Positions 10,222 through 20,670 of a stretch of DNA of 64,000 nucleotides are shown piece by piece. The stretch is from Mycoplasmataceae bacterium. GTDB taxonomy: Bacteria > Bacillota_I > Bacilli_A > Mycoplasmatales > Mycoplasmoidaceae. The notes under the pieces are model-generated. The model had not been told where the DNA came from, did no database searches, and was given only the letters and a program-made list of their open reading frames with translations. The stretch lies in contig JAISPD010000007.1 of NCBI GenBank assembly GCA_031275175.1, forward strand, positions 1 through 64,000. Direction: 5' to 3'. Each line of letters opens with the position of its first letter. The first letter of the stretch is position 1. Position numbers and translations under genes: made by a program.

Positions 10222-11952
10222 TTAATTAAAACTAATTTTTGACTCTTTCGCTGACGTCAATATTGTGGAAACTGTTTCAATCATTTGCTCAATGGTATTT
10301 TGGTATTCGCCTTTTTTGTAAAAGCCTTCAGCGAGATTTAATGATTTTTCTATTTCATCATGTTCATTCCGATATTTATTTACATATCCGATTAAACGTT
10401 GCGCATAAATTTTCAAAGTCTGTCCATATAAAGGCGAAGAAATTAATAATGTTGTTTGTTCGCGAATTTTAATTAATTCTTCATTTACCGCCGAATAGTT
10501 TTGAAAATAATTTTCTGAAAGTTGCTTTTGTAATAACTGAATATGCTCAATAATATTTTTAATGGTGTCAATATTTTTTTGGTCAATATTTTTAAATTGT
10601 GATTTCATTCCTAGTAATTGTGTGAGTGTTAGTTTTATGTCAGCTAACTCATCATTAACAAGAATGGCATTTCGATACTTAATTTGTACTTCTTCGTTAA
10701 TGTTAAATAATTTTAATTTTCACGCAAGCATGCTGTTACTTAATTCTTTAATTTTGATTAAAAATTCATTGCGTTGAATTAAGTGATAATTTTTATATTC
10801 ATTTTCAAGATTTTGATAAGACAAAATGATGGCTTTTATTTCACCATTTAAAATGGTAATTTTATTAATGATGGAGCTGTCATTAACATTGCGGAAATTT
10901 TTTTGAATATTGTTTAAAGCTGTGTTTAATTCGTTAAATTCTTTAGTCAAAACAGCAATTTGGTTTTTAAGCATCACCATATCTTTTTGAATTAAGACAT
11001 TTGTTTGGTCACCCATTTCTATTTTAGCCAACGCATCGCTAAGTTGTTTGACAGCCACAATTGCATTAATCCTTGCTGCACCAAAATTCATACTTTTTAA
11101 ATTCGTTTCTAATTGTGTTGTGTTACTTGATCCATTAGCAAAGGTTGTTTCTATTTGACTGTAGTCAGTATTGGATAAAATTTTAGCCGCGTTATCTAAG
11201 AGCGATTTAATACGTTTTCTTAAAGACTCTAAATACATGAGAATCCGATCAAAGGTATACACTTGTAAAATAATTTTGTAATAACTAGATATTTTTTGAT
11301 CAAGACTGTGAAGGATAACTAGTAATTTATCATTGTTAAACTTCAATACATATTCTGTCGCCTGACAAATTGCATCTTTGATGGTCTCACGCATTTTTTT
11401 AAATAATTGGTTATCATAACGCAACGCTAAATTAAATTCATAAAAATGGGTAACATCATCAGTAATTTGGCGATATTCAATTAATAAATCAGAGACATCT
11501 TTACTGTATTGTGTGGCCGATATAGAAACATTACGTAAATTTTTCATCATCGCATTACATTTTTTTAAATCTTTTTTGATTTCATTAGCTAAGCGATGAC
11601 TTCTTAAATAAAGATAACGAGCATTAATTAAGGTTAACGAAATGATTTTTTGTCGAACCACTTCTAATTGTTCTTCATAAAGCTGTTTAGCATTATTAAT
11701 ATCCATCATCAAATCTTTTAATTGAACATTACTTTTAGATAGGGTTTCTAAATATTTAAATTTATTGATGGCAAGAAATTGCTTTATTTTATTAAACTTT
11801 TCTTCTAGTCGATATTGAATGTGTAAGGAATTGCAGTGAATGGCAAAAACGATGGAAAAAAATAAAAAAGTAATCACAAATAAACACCCTAAAATAATCA
11901 ATGAAATTGTTAATGGGTGTAACGTAGATTTCAATATCAATGAAATTAACAT
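10222..11952 (-). CDS. ezrA: EzrA-like membrane-anchored coiled-coil protein
   Basis: A 576-residue protein with one N-terminal membrane helix (about residues 14-40) followed by almost continuous helical, heptad-rich sequence to the C-terminus. Topology and length match EzrA (562 aa in Bacillus subtilis), which interacts with FtsZ and modulates septal ring formation. A TGA Trp codon at 10720 splits the frame under the standard code. It begins 15 bp after the ackA stop, on the same strand. Sequence identity of coiled coils is weak evidence, so another SMC-like or adhesion-related coiled-coil protein is possible. Confidence 0.6.
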
Positions 11953-11967
11953 GATTACAATATGATA

Positions 11968-13158
11968 CTATTTTTCATTAATAATTTTATTAACATCCAT
12001 CGCAATCATTAATTCTTCATCAGTGCGCACGCAATAGATTGGATATGCACTTTCACTAGTTGAAATTAGTTTGTAAGTGTCGTATTTATCATACAATTTT
12101 TGCTGATCTAGTTTAAGCTTGATTAAACGAATTTTATCAATGATTTGTTTTAATGCAAAACTACTGTTCTCACCAACTCCTGCAGTAAAAACTAAAGCAT
12201 CAACTTGGTTATTTAATTGATTTGCATAATCAATAATATATTTAGCTACGCGGCTTGCATACATATTAATTGCTAAAATTGCCTTGGGATCTTTATTATC
12301 AAATTTTGTTTGGATATCTCGCATATCACTAGAGCCACACAAAGCTTGCATTCCAGATTTTTTATTCATAAGATCATCAATCTCTTTGATTGATAAGTTC
12401 TGACGCGCTAAATAGGTAGGAATGGATGGGTCAATATCGCCACAACGAGTACCCATAATTAACCCTTCTAATGGTGTTAAACCCATACTGGTATCATAAG
12501 ATTGATTGTTTCTAATGGCAGAAATACTTGCACCATTCCCTAAATGACAGACAATTAAATTAACTGCATTTTTATTTAAGATCTTTTGCATTTGCGAAGT
12601 AATGTAACGATATGAATTCCCATGGAATCCGTATCGTCTAATACTGTATTGTTTAGCTACATTTTGATCAATGGGGTATACATAATTATGTTCAGGAATT
12701 GTCAAATGATAAGTGTTATCAAAAGAAGCAACACTAACTGCATGTGGAAGTAATTTCTCAAAAATTTCGATTACTTTTAGTTCTGGTTCGTTATGTAAAG
12801 GAGCTAATTTTATATGTTCTTTTATTTTTTCTTTTACTCAAGGCGTTGTAATTGCACTCTCTTTGATTTCCGCTCCGCCTAAAACTGTTCGGTGACCAAC
12901 CCCAACAATTTCGTTAAAATCAGCAATAATTTGATGCTTTTTTAACTGTTCTAACACAGATTCAATCGCTTTAGTATGATCAGGCATTGAAACATTTAAA
13001 TCTATTCTTTGATTTTCGCCAAATTTCATCTCTAAATGACCATCAACGAAAATTCTTTCACATAAACCACTTGTAATAACTCGATAATCTTCTTGTGAAA
13101 ATATTTTAAATTTTATAGAACTGCTGCCAGCATTGATAACGATTATTTTTTTATTCAT
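11968..13158 (-). CDS. ackA: Acetate kinase
   Basis: A 396-residue acetate kinase making ATP from acetyl phosphate, the main ATP-yielding step after pyruvate oxidation in fermenting Mollicutes. The N-terminal signature INAGSSSIKFK is at residues 7-17; GFHGNSY, CHLGNGAS and GENSS motifs of the ASKHA fold follow. I use the ATG at 13158, because the longer upstream extension runs through a non-conserved hydrophobic stretch. It is divergent from the malic enzyme gene across a 77 bp spacer. Confidence 0.94.
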
Positions 13159-13218
13159 ATTAGCGATTATCGCAAAAAAAGTATTAAACCTAAAATCAAT
13201 TTCAAAAATTAAAATGAT

Positions 13219-13224
13219 TATAAT
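13219..13224 (+). promoter_or_regulatory. -10 box between malic enzyme gene and ackA
   Basis: The eight bases ATTATAAT at 13217-13224 are their own reverse complement, so they provide a TATAAT on both strands. On the plus strand the box is 11 nt upstream of the malic enzyme ATG, giving a leaderless or nearly leaderless mRNA; on the minus strand it is about 58 nt upstream of ackA. Confidence 0.45.
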
Positions 13225-13235
13225 GTTGAGCATAT

Positions 13236-14390
13236 ATGAATTTTGCTAAACAATCAATTAATTTACACCGAAAATTAAAAGGGAAAATTGAAATTAAATC
13301 TAAAGTAAAAGTAGACAATCTTAATGCATTATCTTTAGCTTATACCCCAGGAGTAGCAGCACCTTGTTCTCTGATAGCAAAAAAACCAAACGAAAGTTTT
13401 AGTTTGACAGCACGTGGAAATTTGGTAGCAGTAATTACCGATGGTAGTGCCGTTTTAGGTTTAGGAAATATTGGACCTACTGCTGGTATCCCAGTAATGG
13501 AAGGAAAATGTGTTTTGTTCAAAGCTTTTGCTAACATTAACGCATTTCCTTTGTGTCTCAATACGCAAAAAACCGATGAAATTATCAATATCATTAAAGC
13601 ATTAGAACCTTCATTTGCTGCGATTAATCTGGAAGATATTAGTGCGCCCCGTTGTTTTGTAATTGAAGAACAATTAAAACAAGAATTATCCATTCCCATA
13701 ATGCACGATGATCAACACGGAACTGCAATTGTAGTCGCTGCAGCATTAATTAATGCCATTAAAGTTGCACATAAACAAAAAGGTAAATTAAAAATTGTAA
13801 TTAGTGGTGCGGGTGCAGCAGGAATAGCTATTGCTAAATTATTACTATTGATGGAATTTGGTAATGTGGTGATGGTAGACAAAGTTGGAATTTTAAATAA
13901 AAATAATTCGACACTACCTTCACATCATTTAAATATTGCTCAATTAACTAATAAAAATAACGAAAGTGGTACATTAAAAGACGCCATGAAAAATGCCGAT
14001 GTATTCATTGGTGTTTCCATTGGTAACATTGTCTCTTTAAAAATGGCTAAATCCATGAATAAAAATGCTATTGTTTTTGCCATGGCTAATCCATTACCTG
14101 AAATATTACCAGAGATTGCAACTGCAGCTGGTGTGAAAGTAATGGGTACAGGTCGTAGTGATTTTCCTAATCAAATCAATAATGCTTTAGTTTTCCCAGG
14201 AATGTTTCGCGGAACATTAGATGCTAAAGCAAAGCAAATAACAGCTGCAATGAAAATTGCAGCTGTTAATGCGCTTGCATCACTTGTCACAAAAAATAAA
14301 TTAAAACCAAACTATGTAATCCCATCAATTTTAGATAAACGCGTCGTTCCAGCAATTGCTAAAGCAGTCGCTAAAGCAAGTCGTCGTTAA
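13236..14390 (+). CDS. Malic enzyme (malate to pyruvate + CO2)
   Basis: A 384-residue short prokaryotic malic enzyme. Visible: the N-terminal AYTPGVAAPC segment with the catalytic Tyr, LGLGNIGPTAG, the metal-site EDISAPRCF, the diagnostic HDDQHGTA block near residue 155, and a dinucleotide loop GAGAAGIAIAK. C-terminal ANPLPEI and GRSDFPNQINN are also typical. It should oxidatively decarboxylate malate, yielding NADH or NADPH; the cofactor cannot be settled here. It converges with fumC, with the two stop codons overlapping in TTAA. This enzyme is unusual among well-studied Mollicutes. Confidence 0.92.
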   Translation: MNFAKQSINLHRKLKGKIEIKSKVKVDNLNALSLAYTPGVAAPCSLIAKKPNESFSLTARGNLVAVITDGSAVLGLGNIGPTAGIPVMEGKCVLFKAFANINAFPLCLNTQKTDEIINIIKALEPSFAAINLEDISAPRCFVIEEQLKQELSIPIMHDDQHGTAIVVAAALINAIKVAHKQKGKLKIVISGAGAAGIAIAKLLLLMEFGNVVMVDKVGILNKNNSTLPSHHLNIAQLTNKNNESGTLKDAMKNADVFIGVSIGNIVSLKMAKSMNKNAIVFAMANPLPEILPEIATAAGVKVMGTGRSDFPNQINNALVFPGMFRGTLDAKAKQITAAMKIAAVNALASLVTKNKLKPNYVIPSILDKRVVPAIAKAVAKASRR

Positions 14391-15751
14391 ATCATTTTTT
14401 TGGCATCAACTAACTTATCAAACTCTACTTCGTTCACAAATTTCAATTTTAATGCAGCAGCTTTTAAAGTAGTGTTGTTTTTATAGGCATATTTAGCAAT
14501 TTCTGTAGCTTTTGCATAACCAATTTTTGGTGATAAAGCCGTTACTAACATAAGCGATTGTTTTAAATTATTTTGAATGTTTGATAAGTTTGCTTGTATT
14601 CCATCAATACATTTTGTTTGAAAGGAATGAATGGCATCACCTAGTATTCGAGTTGATCAAAGAACGTCATAAGCAATTAATGGCATAAAAGTATTTAATT
14701 CAAAATTACCTTGGCCAGCTGCAAAAGTAACTGTTACATCATTACCCATCACTTGGGTACAAACCATCATCATTGCCTCGCATTGTGTGGGATTAATTTT
14801 ACCAGGCATAATGGAACTTCCTGGTTCATTCGCAGGCAGAATCAATTCACCTATGCCAGCACGAGGTCCACTACCAAGAAAGCGCACATCATTAGCTATT
14901 TTGTAAAGTGTTGTGGCTAATATTTTTAATTGACCATGAGTGCTTGCTACTCTTTCTTTAAAAGCAAGCCCATTAAATTTATTAATCATTGGGCGAAATG
15001 GTAGTCGATATAATTGTGCTAAATAATTAATTGCTTTACGATCAAAACCTTTGGGTGCATTTAGTCCAGTACCAACAGCAGTTCCTCCTAATGGTAATTC
15101 ATACAAACTAACTAAAGTATTCATTATTTGTTTTTTACAATTTTCCAAACTTTCACGTCATCCAGAAATTTCTTGTGAAAGTAAAATTGGTGTAGCATCT
15201 TGTAAATGAGTGCGACCAATCTTAATAACTTTTTTAAATTTATTTTCCAATTTTTTAAAACTTGTAATCAACGAATTAATTTTGGGAATTAAAATAGCAT
15301 TAATGGATTTAACCACTGCTAAATGAATAGCGGTTGGGAAAACATCATTAGAACTTTGCGACATATTAACATCATCATTTGGGTGAAGTAAATCTTTTTT
15401 AGTTTGGATGTTAACATAATTGGCAATTACCTCATTAACATTCATATTGGTTTGTGTCCCACTACCGGTTTGTCAAATTTTTAGTGGAAACTGATTATCT
15501 AATTGATGCGTTAAGATGACTTTACCAGTATTAATAACCATCTGAGCTTTTTTATGATCCATTTTTTTAAAAAACAAATTAGCTTGTGCTGCAGCCATTT
15601 TGATTGTCACTATTGCATGAACTAAATCAATTGGCATTAATTCATTACCGATTACAAAATTTTCTAAACTCCTTTGGGTTTGTGCTCCTCAATATTTATT
15701 AGCATCAACTTTGATTTGTCCAATGCTATCTTTTTCAATACGATATTTCAT
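14387..15751 (-). CDS. fumC: Fumarate hydratase class II
   Basis: A 454-residue class II fumarase. The superfamily signature [11 protein letters not shown] is present, as are [33 protein letters not shown] and [10 protein letters not shown], which form the three-part active site and favour fumarase over aspartase or argininosuccinate lyase. Length is normal. Its stop overlaps the malic enzyme stop by the four bases TTAA at 14387-14390. Together the two enzymes convert fumarate to malate to pyruvate. The ATG at 15751 has a TATAAT 16 nt upstream and no Shine-Dalgarno. Confidence 0.93.
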
Positions 15752-15756
15752 ATGCT

Positions 15757-15773
15757 TATAATAAGTTATTATA
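15757..15773. promoter_or_regulatory. Back-to-back -10 boxes between fumC and ruvX
   Basis: TATAAT at 15757-15762 on the plus strand lies 13 nt before the ruvX ATG; TATAAT at 15768-15773 on the minus strand lies 16 nt before the fumC ATG. The whole divergent spacer is only 24 bp, so the two promoters overlap and probably exclude each other. Confidence 0.5.
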
Positions 15774-15775
15774 TT

Positions 15776-16207
15776 ATGCGGTTGATAGGAATTGATCTAG
15801 GAACTAAAACTATGGGAATAGCAATTACAGATTCGTTGCAAGTATTAGCGACTGGATTAAAAAATTTTTATTACCCTAATAATGATTTAAATGTTTGTCT
15901 TAATGAAATTAAAAAGATATTAAACATTTATCAAAATGACATTGAGAGCATAATTTTAGGTTACCCTTTAAATGTAGATGGAACCAAAAACAAACAAACA
16001 TTGCTAGTAGAAAATTTCTTTAATCTATTAAAACGTAATATCATCCTACCAATATTTTTTCAAGATGAACGCTATTCCACCATCAAAGCAACCGATATTT
16101 TGAAATATCAAGGTAACTTAAAAAGTAGTCAGATCAAAAAAAATAAAGACAAAATGAGTGCTGTTGTTATTCTGGATGAATACATGGCAAATAACCAACA
16201 TGACTAA
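15776..16207 (+). CDS. ruvX: RuvX/YqgF putative Holliday junction resolvase
   Basis: A 143-residue RNase H-fold protein of the YqgF/RuvX family, implicated in pre-16S rRNA processing and proposed as a resolvase. IGIDLGTKTMGIAITD at the N-terminus gives the first catalytic Asp; LGYPLNVDGTKN and DERYST follow in family order. I take the ATG at 15776; upstream in-frame ATGs would overlap fumC. The last bases overlap the next gene by 8 bp. The pair ruvX-trmR matches the Bacillus subtilis yrrK-yrrM cluster, reduced here to two genes. Confidence 0.9.
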   Translation: MRLIGIDLGTKTMGIAITDSLQVLATGLKNFYYPNNDLNVCLNEIKKILNIYQNDIESIILGYPLNVDGTKNKQTLLVENFFNLLKRNIILPIFFQDERYSTIKATDILKYQGNLKSSQIKKNKDKMSAVVILDEYMANNQHD

Positions 16208-16772
16208 TAATTTATTACAAAAAATTAAGGTAACTAGTCAAACAGATGCAATACCTATATTAAGAAATAACACATTAGATTTAATAATCAAAAAGATTGG
16301 TGAGCAAAAAATACGAAACATTTTAGAAATTGGTACCGCTTATGGTTATAGTGCTTATAAAATGTCACTATGCAAAAGCGTACATAAAGTTGTTACTTTA
16401 GAAAAAAATCCTAATAACTGAACAATTGCTAAACATTTCTTAAACAATGTTAACAAAATTGAACTAATAAATACTGATGCTTTTTTATACACTCCCCATG
16501 ATATTTTTGATTTAATTCTATTAGACGGGCCTAAATCTCACCAAGAAGAGTTAGTTAAGAAATATTTGGATTATTTATCACCAAACGGATTGATCATTGT
16601 TGACAACATATACTTAAAAAAAATTACTACTAAAACTAATTTGAATAAAAACCAACAAAAACTTGTTGTTAAGTTAACAAATTTTAAAAGATGATTAATT
16701 GACAATAAAACTATTCAAGTTGAATTTATAGATGTAGACGATGGTGTCGCATTTATTAACAAAATATCTTAA
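16200..16772 (+). CDS. trmR: SAM-dependent O-methyltransferase, TrmR/YrrM-like
   Basis: A 190-residue class I methyltransferase. LEIGTAYGYSA is the SAM-binding loop, LEKNP ends strand 2, and FDLILLDGPKS plus GLIIVDN are the usual later motifs of the YrrM branch. TrmR methylates 5-hydroxyuridine at the wobble base of certain tRNAs; assignment rests on family and on the position directly after ruvX, as in B. subtilis. The frame contains TGA Trp codons and overlaps ruvX by 8 bp, suggesting translational coupling. Confidence 0.8.
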
Positions 16773-17708
16773 CTTTTCAATTGCATTATAACGTTTGTTC
16801 AATCTATCCATAGCATTTAAATAATTTGATGCAACAGCAATAGCACACGAAATATTTAAATGATGCACTATGCCACTTTTATATAAAAACGTCCATGAAT
16901 TTTTGTTATCGAGTTTTTTTATTGTTAATTGATTGCTATTGTATGGCACAGCACTATGACAATAATACAGCTAGAAAATTATGGCATCACGTTTGATGAA
17001 TTCATAAAACAAGAAAATTTAGGTAGTTGAGGGATTGTTGACAGGAATCAAAGGTACTGGATTAGCACGTTGCATTTTACGAACCGCACAAACAGGCGAT
17101 AAACAATGATTGGTAAGATATGCTAGTCGAAAAGTAAAGCGAAAAATTAAACGCCGAATTAGAAACAAAACAATTTTAAGAACATCTAAATATTCCTAAA
17201 ATAAAAAAGGTAAAGAGTGGTCTTGGCACTTTGCACGACATCACAACTTTACCGAAATTAATTATATTAAATTCAAATATTTTATGGTATAGCAATTTCA
17301 ATCTAAAAGATTAGCGAAAATGTCCCGAGTAAAGGATCAGCTACTTTGTCCCAAAATAATATTTAATTAACGAGAAGGACAAATCATGACCAAGGGAGAA
17401 TATAAATGTATCAATCACATTAAACTCACCACAAGAATATGACCTTAGTTTTCCTTATTATTGTACCTTTAGTAATGAGGGTAACAGATTTTCTAATTTT
17501 TCAGCGTACATAGTAAGTTTATATTCTGCAAGTGTATATAAAAATGATAGTGCTTAAGACACTATTGTTGATGACGTGCGTCATATTAAACTAATGATAT
17601 TAAAACATATGTGCAGTAAAAACACGATGATAACGATCACCAAAAAAATAGCACATTTTTAAATGTTGATTTGAATAAATTTCAAAACTATTACAAGAAT
17701 ATAAAAAG
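16773..17708. other. Decayed region without an intact gene
   Basis: About 935 bases hold only short frames. A 48-codon plus-strand frame at 16956-17102 (two TGA as Trp) and an 84-codon minus-strand frame at 16695-16949 (GTG start, overlapping trmR by 78 bp) have plausible codon use but no recognisable family. Around 17390-17558 a start-less frame contains LNSPQEYDLSFPYYCTF and ends at TAA. I also find a lysine/arginine-rich run near 17120-17190. No inverted repeats, tRNA or stable RNA were recognised. The pattern fits one or more genes inactivated by frameshifts and deletions. Confidence 0.55.
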
Positions 17709-17714
17709 TATAAT
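17709..17714 (+). promoter_or_regulatory. -10 box of the plsC-thyA-folA-scpA-scpB operon
   Basis: TATAAT 8 nt upstream of the plsC ATG with no Shine-Dalgarno between, so the first gene of this operon is probably translated from a leaderless mRNA. Confidence 0.5.
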
Positions 17715-17722
17715 ATTCACAA

Positions 17723-18520
17723 ATGAAAAAAAATATTTTGTGTATATTGCATTACATGGGTTTACCATTTGTATGTTTAGCTTTTGCCATCGGAATCATT
17801 AGACTAAAAGGTAAGGCAAAAAAATATCAAAAAATGGGAGATTCCTATTTAGCAGTTGATCGTTATCGTGTAGTATACAAATTATGTAAAAAATTACTAT
17901 TCATTAAACACATTAAGGTTGAAAACAAAGATTTTGATAAAATACCAAAAAAGCCTGTGCTATTTATTGTTAATCATAAATCACAAATTGATCCAATTGT
18001 TTTGGTCAAAATTCTATTTGAGCAAGAAGGGTTACCATATTTTAGTATGGTAAGCAAAATAGAGAATGCTAATTCCAAGATTGTTAAGGCAGCAATGGAA
18101 TTAATCAATACAATCTATATTGATCGTGATAATTTACGTCAACAATTAGAAGCATATGAAGAACAAATTAGAGTGGTGACAGAAGGTCGTAGCATAATTG
18201 TTTTCCCCGAAGGGACACGTATATATGATCATAAAATTGCTGATATGAAACCTGCCGCTTTTAAAATTGCTAAAAAACTTTATATCCCCATCGTTCCCAT
18301 CGTGATTTATGGCTCGAGTGGGCTAATGGATAATAATAAAGAACACAAAAATAAAGACAAATGCGTTTATGTAGAAGTGCTAGATGTCATTAATCATCAC
18401 ACCTTTGTTAACACTTCTGAAGAATTCATTAGTCAACAAATACAAACTAACATTGATAACCGTTACCAAAAAATGCATAAATTATCACTAGAGCGTAAAC
18501 CAATATTCATGGAAAGTTAG
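17723..18520 (+). CDS. plsC: 1-acyl-sn-glycerol-3-phosphate acyltransferase
   Basis: A 265-residue PlsC-type acyltransferase forming phosphatidic acid from lysophosphatidate. An N-terminal membrane segment (residues about 3-24) is followed by the catalytic NHKSQIDP block (H-x4-D), and FPEGTR near residue 160 binds the acceptor phosphate. It is the first gene of a tight operon: the next start is 2 bp after its TAG. No other lipid gene is adjacent except the diacylglycerol kinase far downstream. Confidence 0.9.
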   Translation: MKKNILCILHYMGLPFVCLAFAIGIIRLKGKAKKYQKMGDSYLAVDRYRVVYKLCKKLLFIKHIKVENKDFDKIPKKPVLFIVNHKSQIDPIVLVKILFEQEGLPYFSMVSKIENANSKIVKAAMELINTIYIDRDNLRQQLEAYEEQIRVVTEGRSIIVFPEGTRIYDHKIADMKPAAFKIAKKLYIPIVPIVIYGSSGLMDNNKEHKNKDKCVYVEVLDVINHHTFVNTSEEFISQQIQTNIDNRYQKMHKLSLERKPIFMES

Positions 18521-18522
18521 TT

Positions 18523-19392
18523 ATGAAACAATATTTAGACATGTTAAAACATATTTTGGATAACGGTCAACAAACATCCAACCGTACAGGAATTGATACA
18601 ATTTCTGTGTTTGGTTACCAAAATCGCTACGATATTAGTGAATATTTCCCTTTATTAACAACCAAGAAAGTGTTTTATAAATCAGTCATCCATGAATTAC
18701 TTTGATTTATTCGTGGCGACACCAACATTAAGTATTTAGTTGATAATAATTGCAATATCTGAAATGAGTGACCATATGAAATTTTCAAAAAATCACCTTC
18801 ATTCAAAGGCGAGACTTTGAATGAATTTATTAAAAAAATTAAAACTGATCAGGAATTTGCTAAACAACATGGTAATTTAGGACCAGTATACGGCAAGCAA
18901 TGACGTAATTTTTTAGGCATTGATCAGCTACAGAAAGTAATTGATCAAATTAAGACTAACCCTCATTCTAGAAGATTGATTGTTTGTGCGTGAAACCCTA
19001 CTGAAGTTGACAAAATGGCTTTGCCACCATGTCACACTCTGTTTCAATTTCACGTTGATAAAGATCGCGGACTTTCTTGTGAACTATACCAACGAAGTGC
19101 GGATGCATTTTTGGGTGTGCCATTTAACATCGCTTCTTATTCATTATTGGTTTATGCAATAGCGGCAATGACAAATTTAAAACCAAAAGAATTCATCCAC
19201 ACTTTTGGTGACCTCCATATATATGGAAATCATTTATCACAAGTTAAAGAACAATTGTCGAGAACACCTACTCAACTACCTAAAATAAAAATCAAACGTA
19301 TCCCTCAAAATATTGCAGAATTTAATATTGATGATTTTGAAATTATTGATTATCACCCACAAAATCCAATTAAAGCGGAGGTTGCAGTTTAA
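18523..19392 (+). CDS. thyA: Thymidylate synthase
   Basis: A 289-residue ThyA converting dUMP to dTMP with methylenetetrahydrofolate. The catalytic Cys lies in [10 protein letters not shown], preceded by [11 protein letters not shown] and followed by the dUMP-binding [17 protein letters not shown] block; the C-terminal IKAEVAV is the family end. Four or more TGA codons encode conserved Trp. It is followed after one base by folA, the standard functional pairing that regenerates tetrahydrofolate. Confidence 0.95.
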
Positions 19393-19393
19393 A

Positions 19394-19852
19394 ATGATCA
19401 GTTTAATTTGAGCACAAGATTTAAATAACGGTATTGGTATTGATAATTTATTACCATGAGCTATTAAAGCAGAAATGGATCACTTTCGTAATATCACCAA
19501 TAATCAAATAGTAGTTATGGGGCAAAGAACATTTGAATCCATTGGACGACCATTAATCAACCGATTAAACATTGTTATTTCCAATGACCCAAAATTTCAA
19601 CATGATGGAGTAATCGTTTACAACGATATTCAAAAATTACTTAAGGATTACAAAAATAAACATATCTATATCATTGGTGGTAAAACAATTTATGAATTAT
19701 TCGCACCAATTGCTGACGAATTAATTGTTTCTAAAATTAAGAAAAATTATAGTTGTAACCGTCATCTAAATTTGGATTTTAGTCATTTCCAATTAATCAA
19801 ATCAGAAAATCACCAAGACTTTACAGCTGAATGATGGCAACGAAAGAAATAA
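19394..19852 (+). CDS. folA: Dihydrofolate reductase
   Basis: A 152-residue DHFR. MISLIWAQDLNNGIG begins the protein, LLPW (TGA as Trp) gives the folate-binding loop, MGQRTFESIGRPL binds NADPH, and IYIIGGKTIYELF is the GG-containing turn. It reduces the dihydrofolate made by the neighbouring ThyA. It starts one base after thyA and its TAA overlaps the most likely scpA ATG by one base. Confidence 0.93.
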
Positions 19853-20655
19853 TGAATAAAAATCGTACTAATGTTTTCTGTTTAAAATTAAATGATTTTG
19901 ATGGACCAATTGATTTATTGGAATCACTAATTCGTGAACACAAAATGGATATCCTAGATTTAGATATCGCTGCTCTTGCTGCACAATATTTGAGTTTTAT
20001 GAAACAATTCATTGACACCATCCCCATTGATGATGCCAGTGAATATTTATCAATGGCGACATATTTATTAGAATTGAAATCTAAAAAAATATTACCAGTA
20101 GAAAACTCAGGTTTAAACGATTCTAATTTCGACCTAGAACGTGATCGTCTAGTAAAGCGTATCATTGAATTTCGTAAATATAAAAACGCTATCCCTACAT
20201 TATTGACTAATCAAAATAAACGCTTGGAGATGTACGCTAAACAACCAGATGATCTAGAAGCTTATTCTCCTGATCAATCGATTATTGAAAAGTTACCAGA
20301 AGCGATTAATCCAATTCATTTAGCTAAAGCCATTGAGATGGCTTTTGAAAAATGGAAAATGGCTTTGTTTACACAACAAAAAATATTAGTGCAAGAATTA
20401 TCAGTTGATGACATTGAAAAAGAAATTATGCAATATTTAGATTCACATAATTTTCAAGAATTATCATTCAGTGATTTCTTAAAAGAAGTTGATGAATTAA
20501 AATTAAACCAACAGTACATCGTTACTTGTTTTTCAGCTTTATTAGAATTGGTTAAATATCGTAAAATTAATCTTAATCAAACGACAATGAGTAGTGACAT
20601 TTTTATTTCTAAAAATTTAAACGCTGATGACAAGCAAGATTCAATACTCGAATAG
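19852..20655 (+). CDS. scpA: Segregation and condensation protein A
   Basis: ScpA, 267 aa, the kleisin that bridges SMC heads. The N-terminal helix with FDGPIDLLESLIREHKMDI is diagnostic, EYLSMATYLLELKSKKILP follows, and a winged-helix C-terminus is present. In-frame ATGs at 19831 and 19834 would overlap folA; I prefer 19852, where the start overlaps the folA stop by one base (taATG) and the protein begins just before the conserved domain. Confidence 0.9.
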   Translation: MNKNRTNVFCLKLNDFDGPIDLLESLIREHKMDILDLDIAALAAQYLSFMKQFIDTIPIDDASEYLSMATYLLELKSKKILPVENSGLNDSNFDLERDRLVKRIIEFRKYKNAIPTLLTNQNKRLEMYAKQPDDLEAYSPDQSIIEKLPEAINPIHLAKAIEMAFEKWKMALFTQQKILVQELSVDDIEKEIMQYLDSHNFQELSFSDFLKEVDELKLNQQYIVTCFSALLELVKYRKINLNQTTMSSDIFISKNLNADDKQDSILE

Positions 20656-20670
20656 AAAGGATGTGTTAAA

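Noticed and set aside
16695-16949. An 84-codon minus-strand gene overlapping trmR
   Set aside because: It needs a GTG start, overlaps a well-supported gene by 78 bp and matches no family; kept only as a possible remnant in the description of the decayed region.
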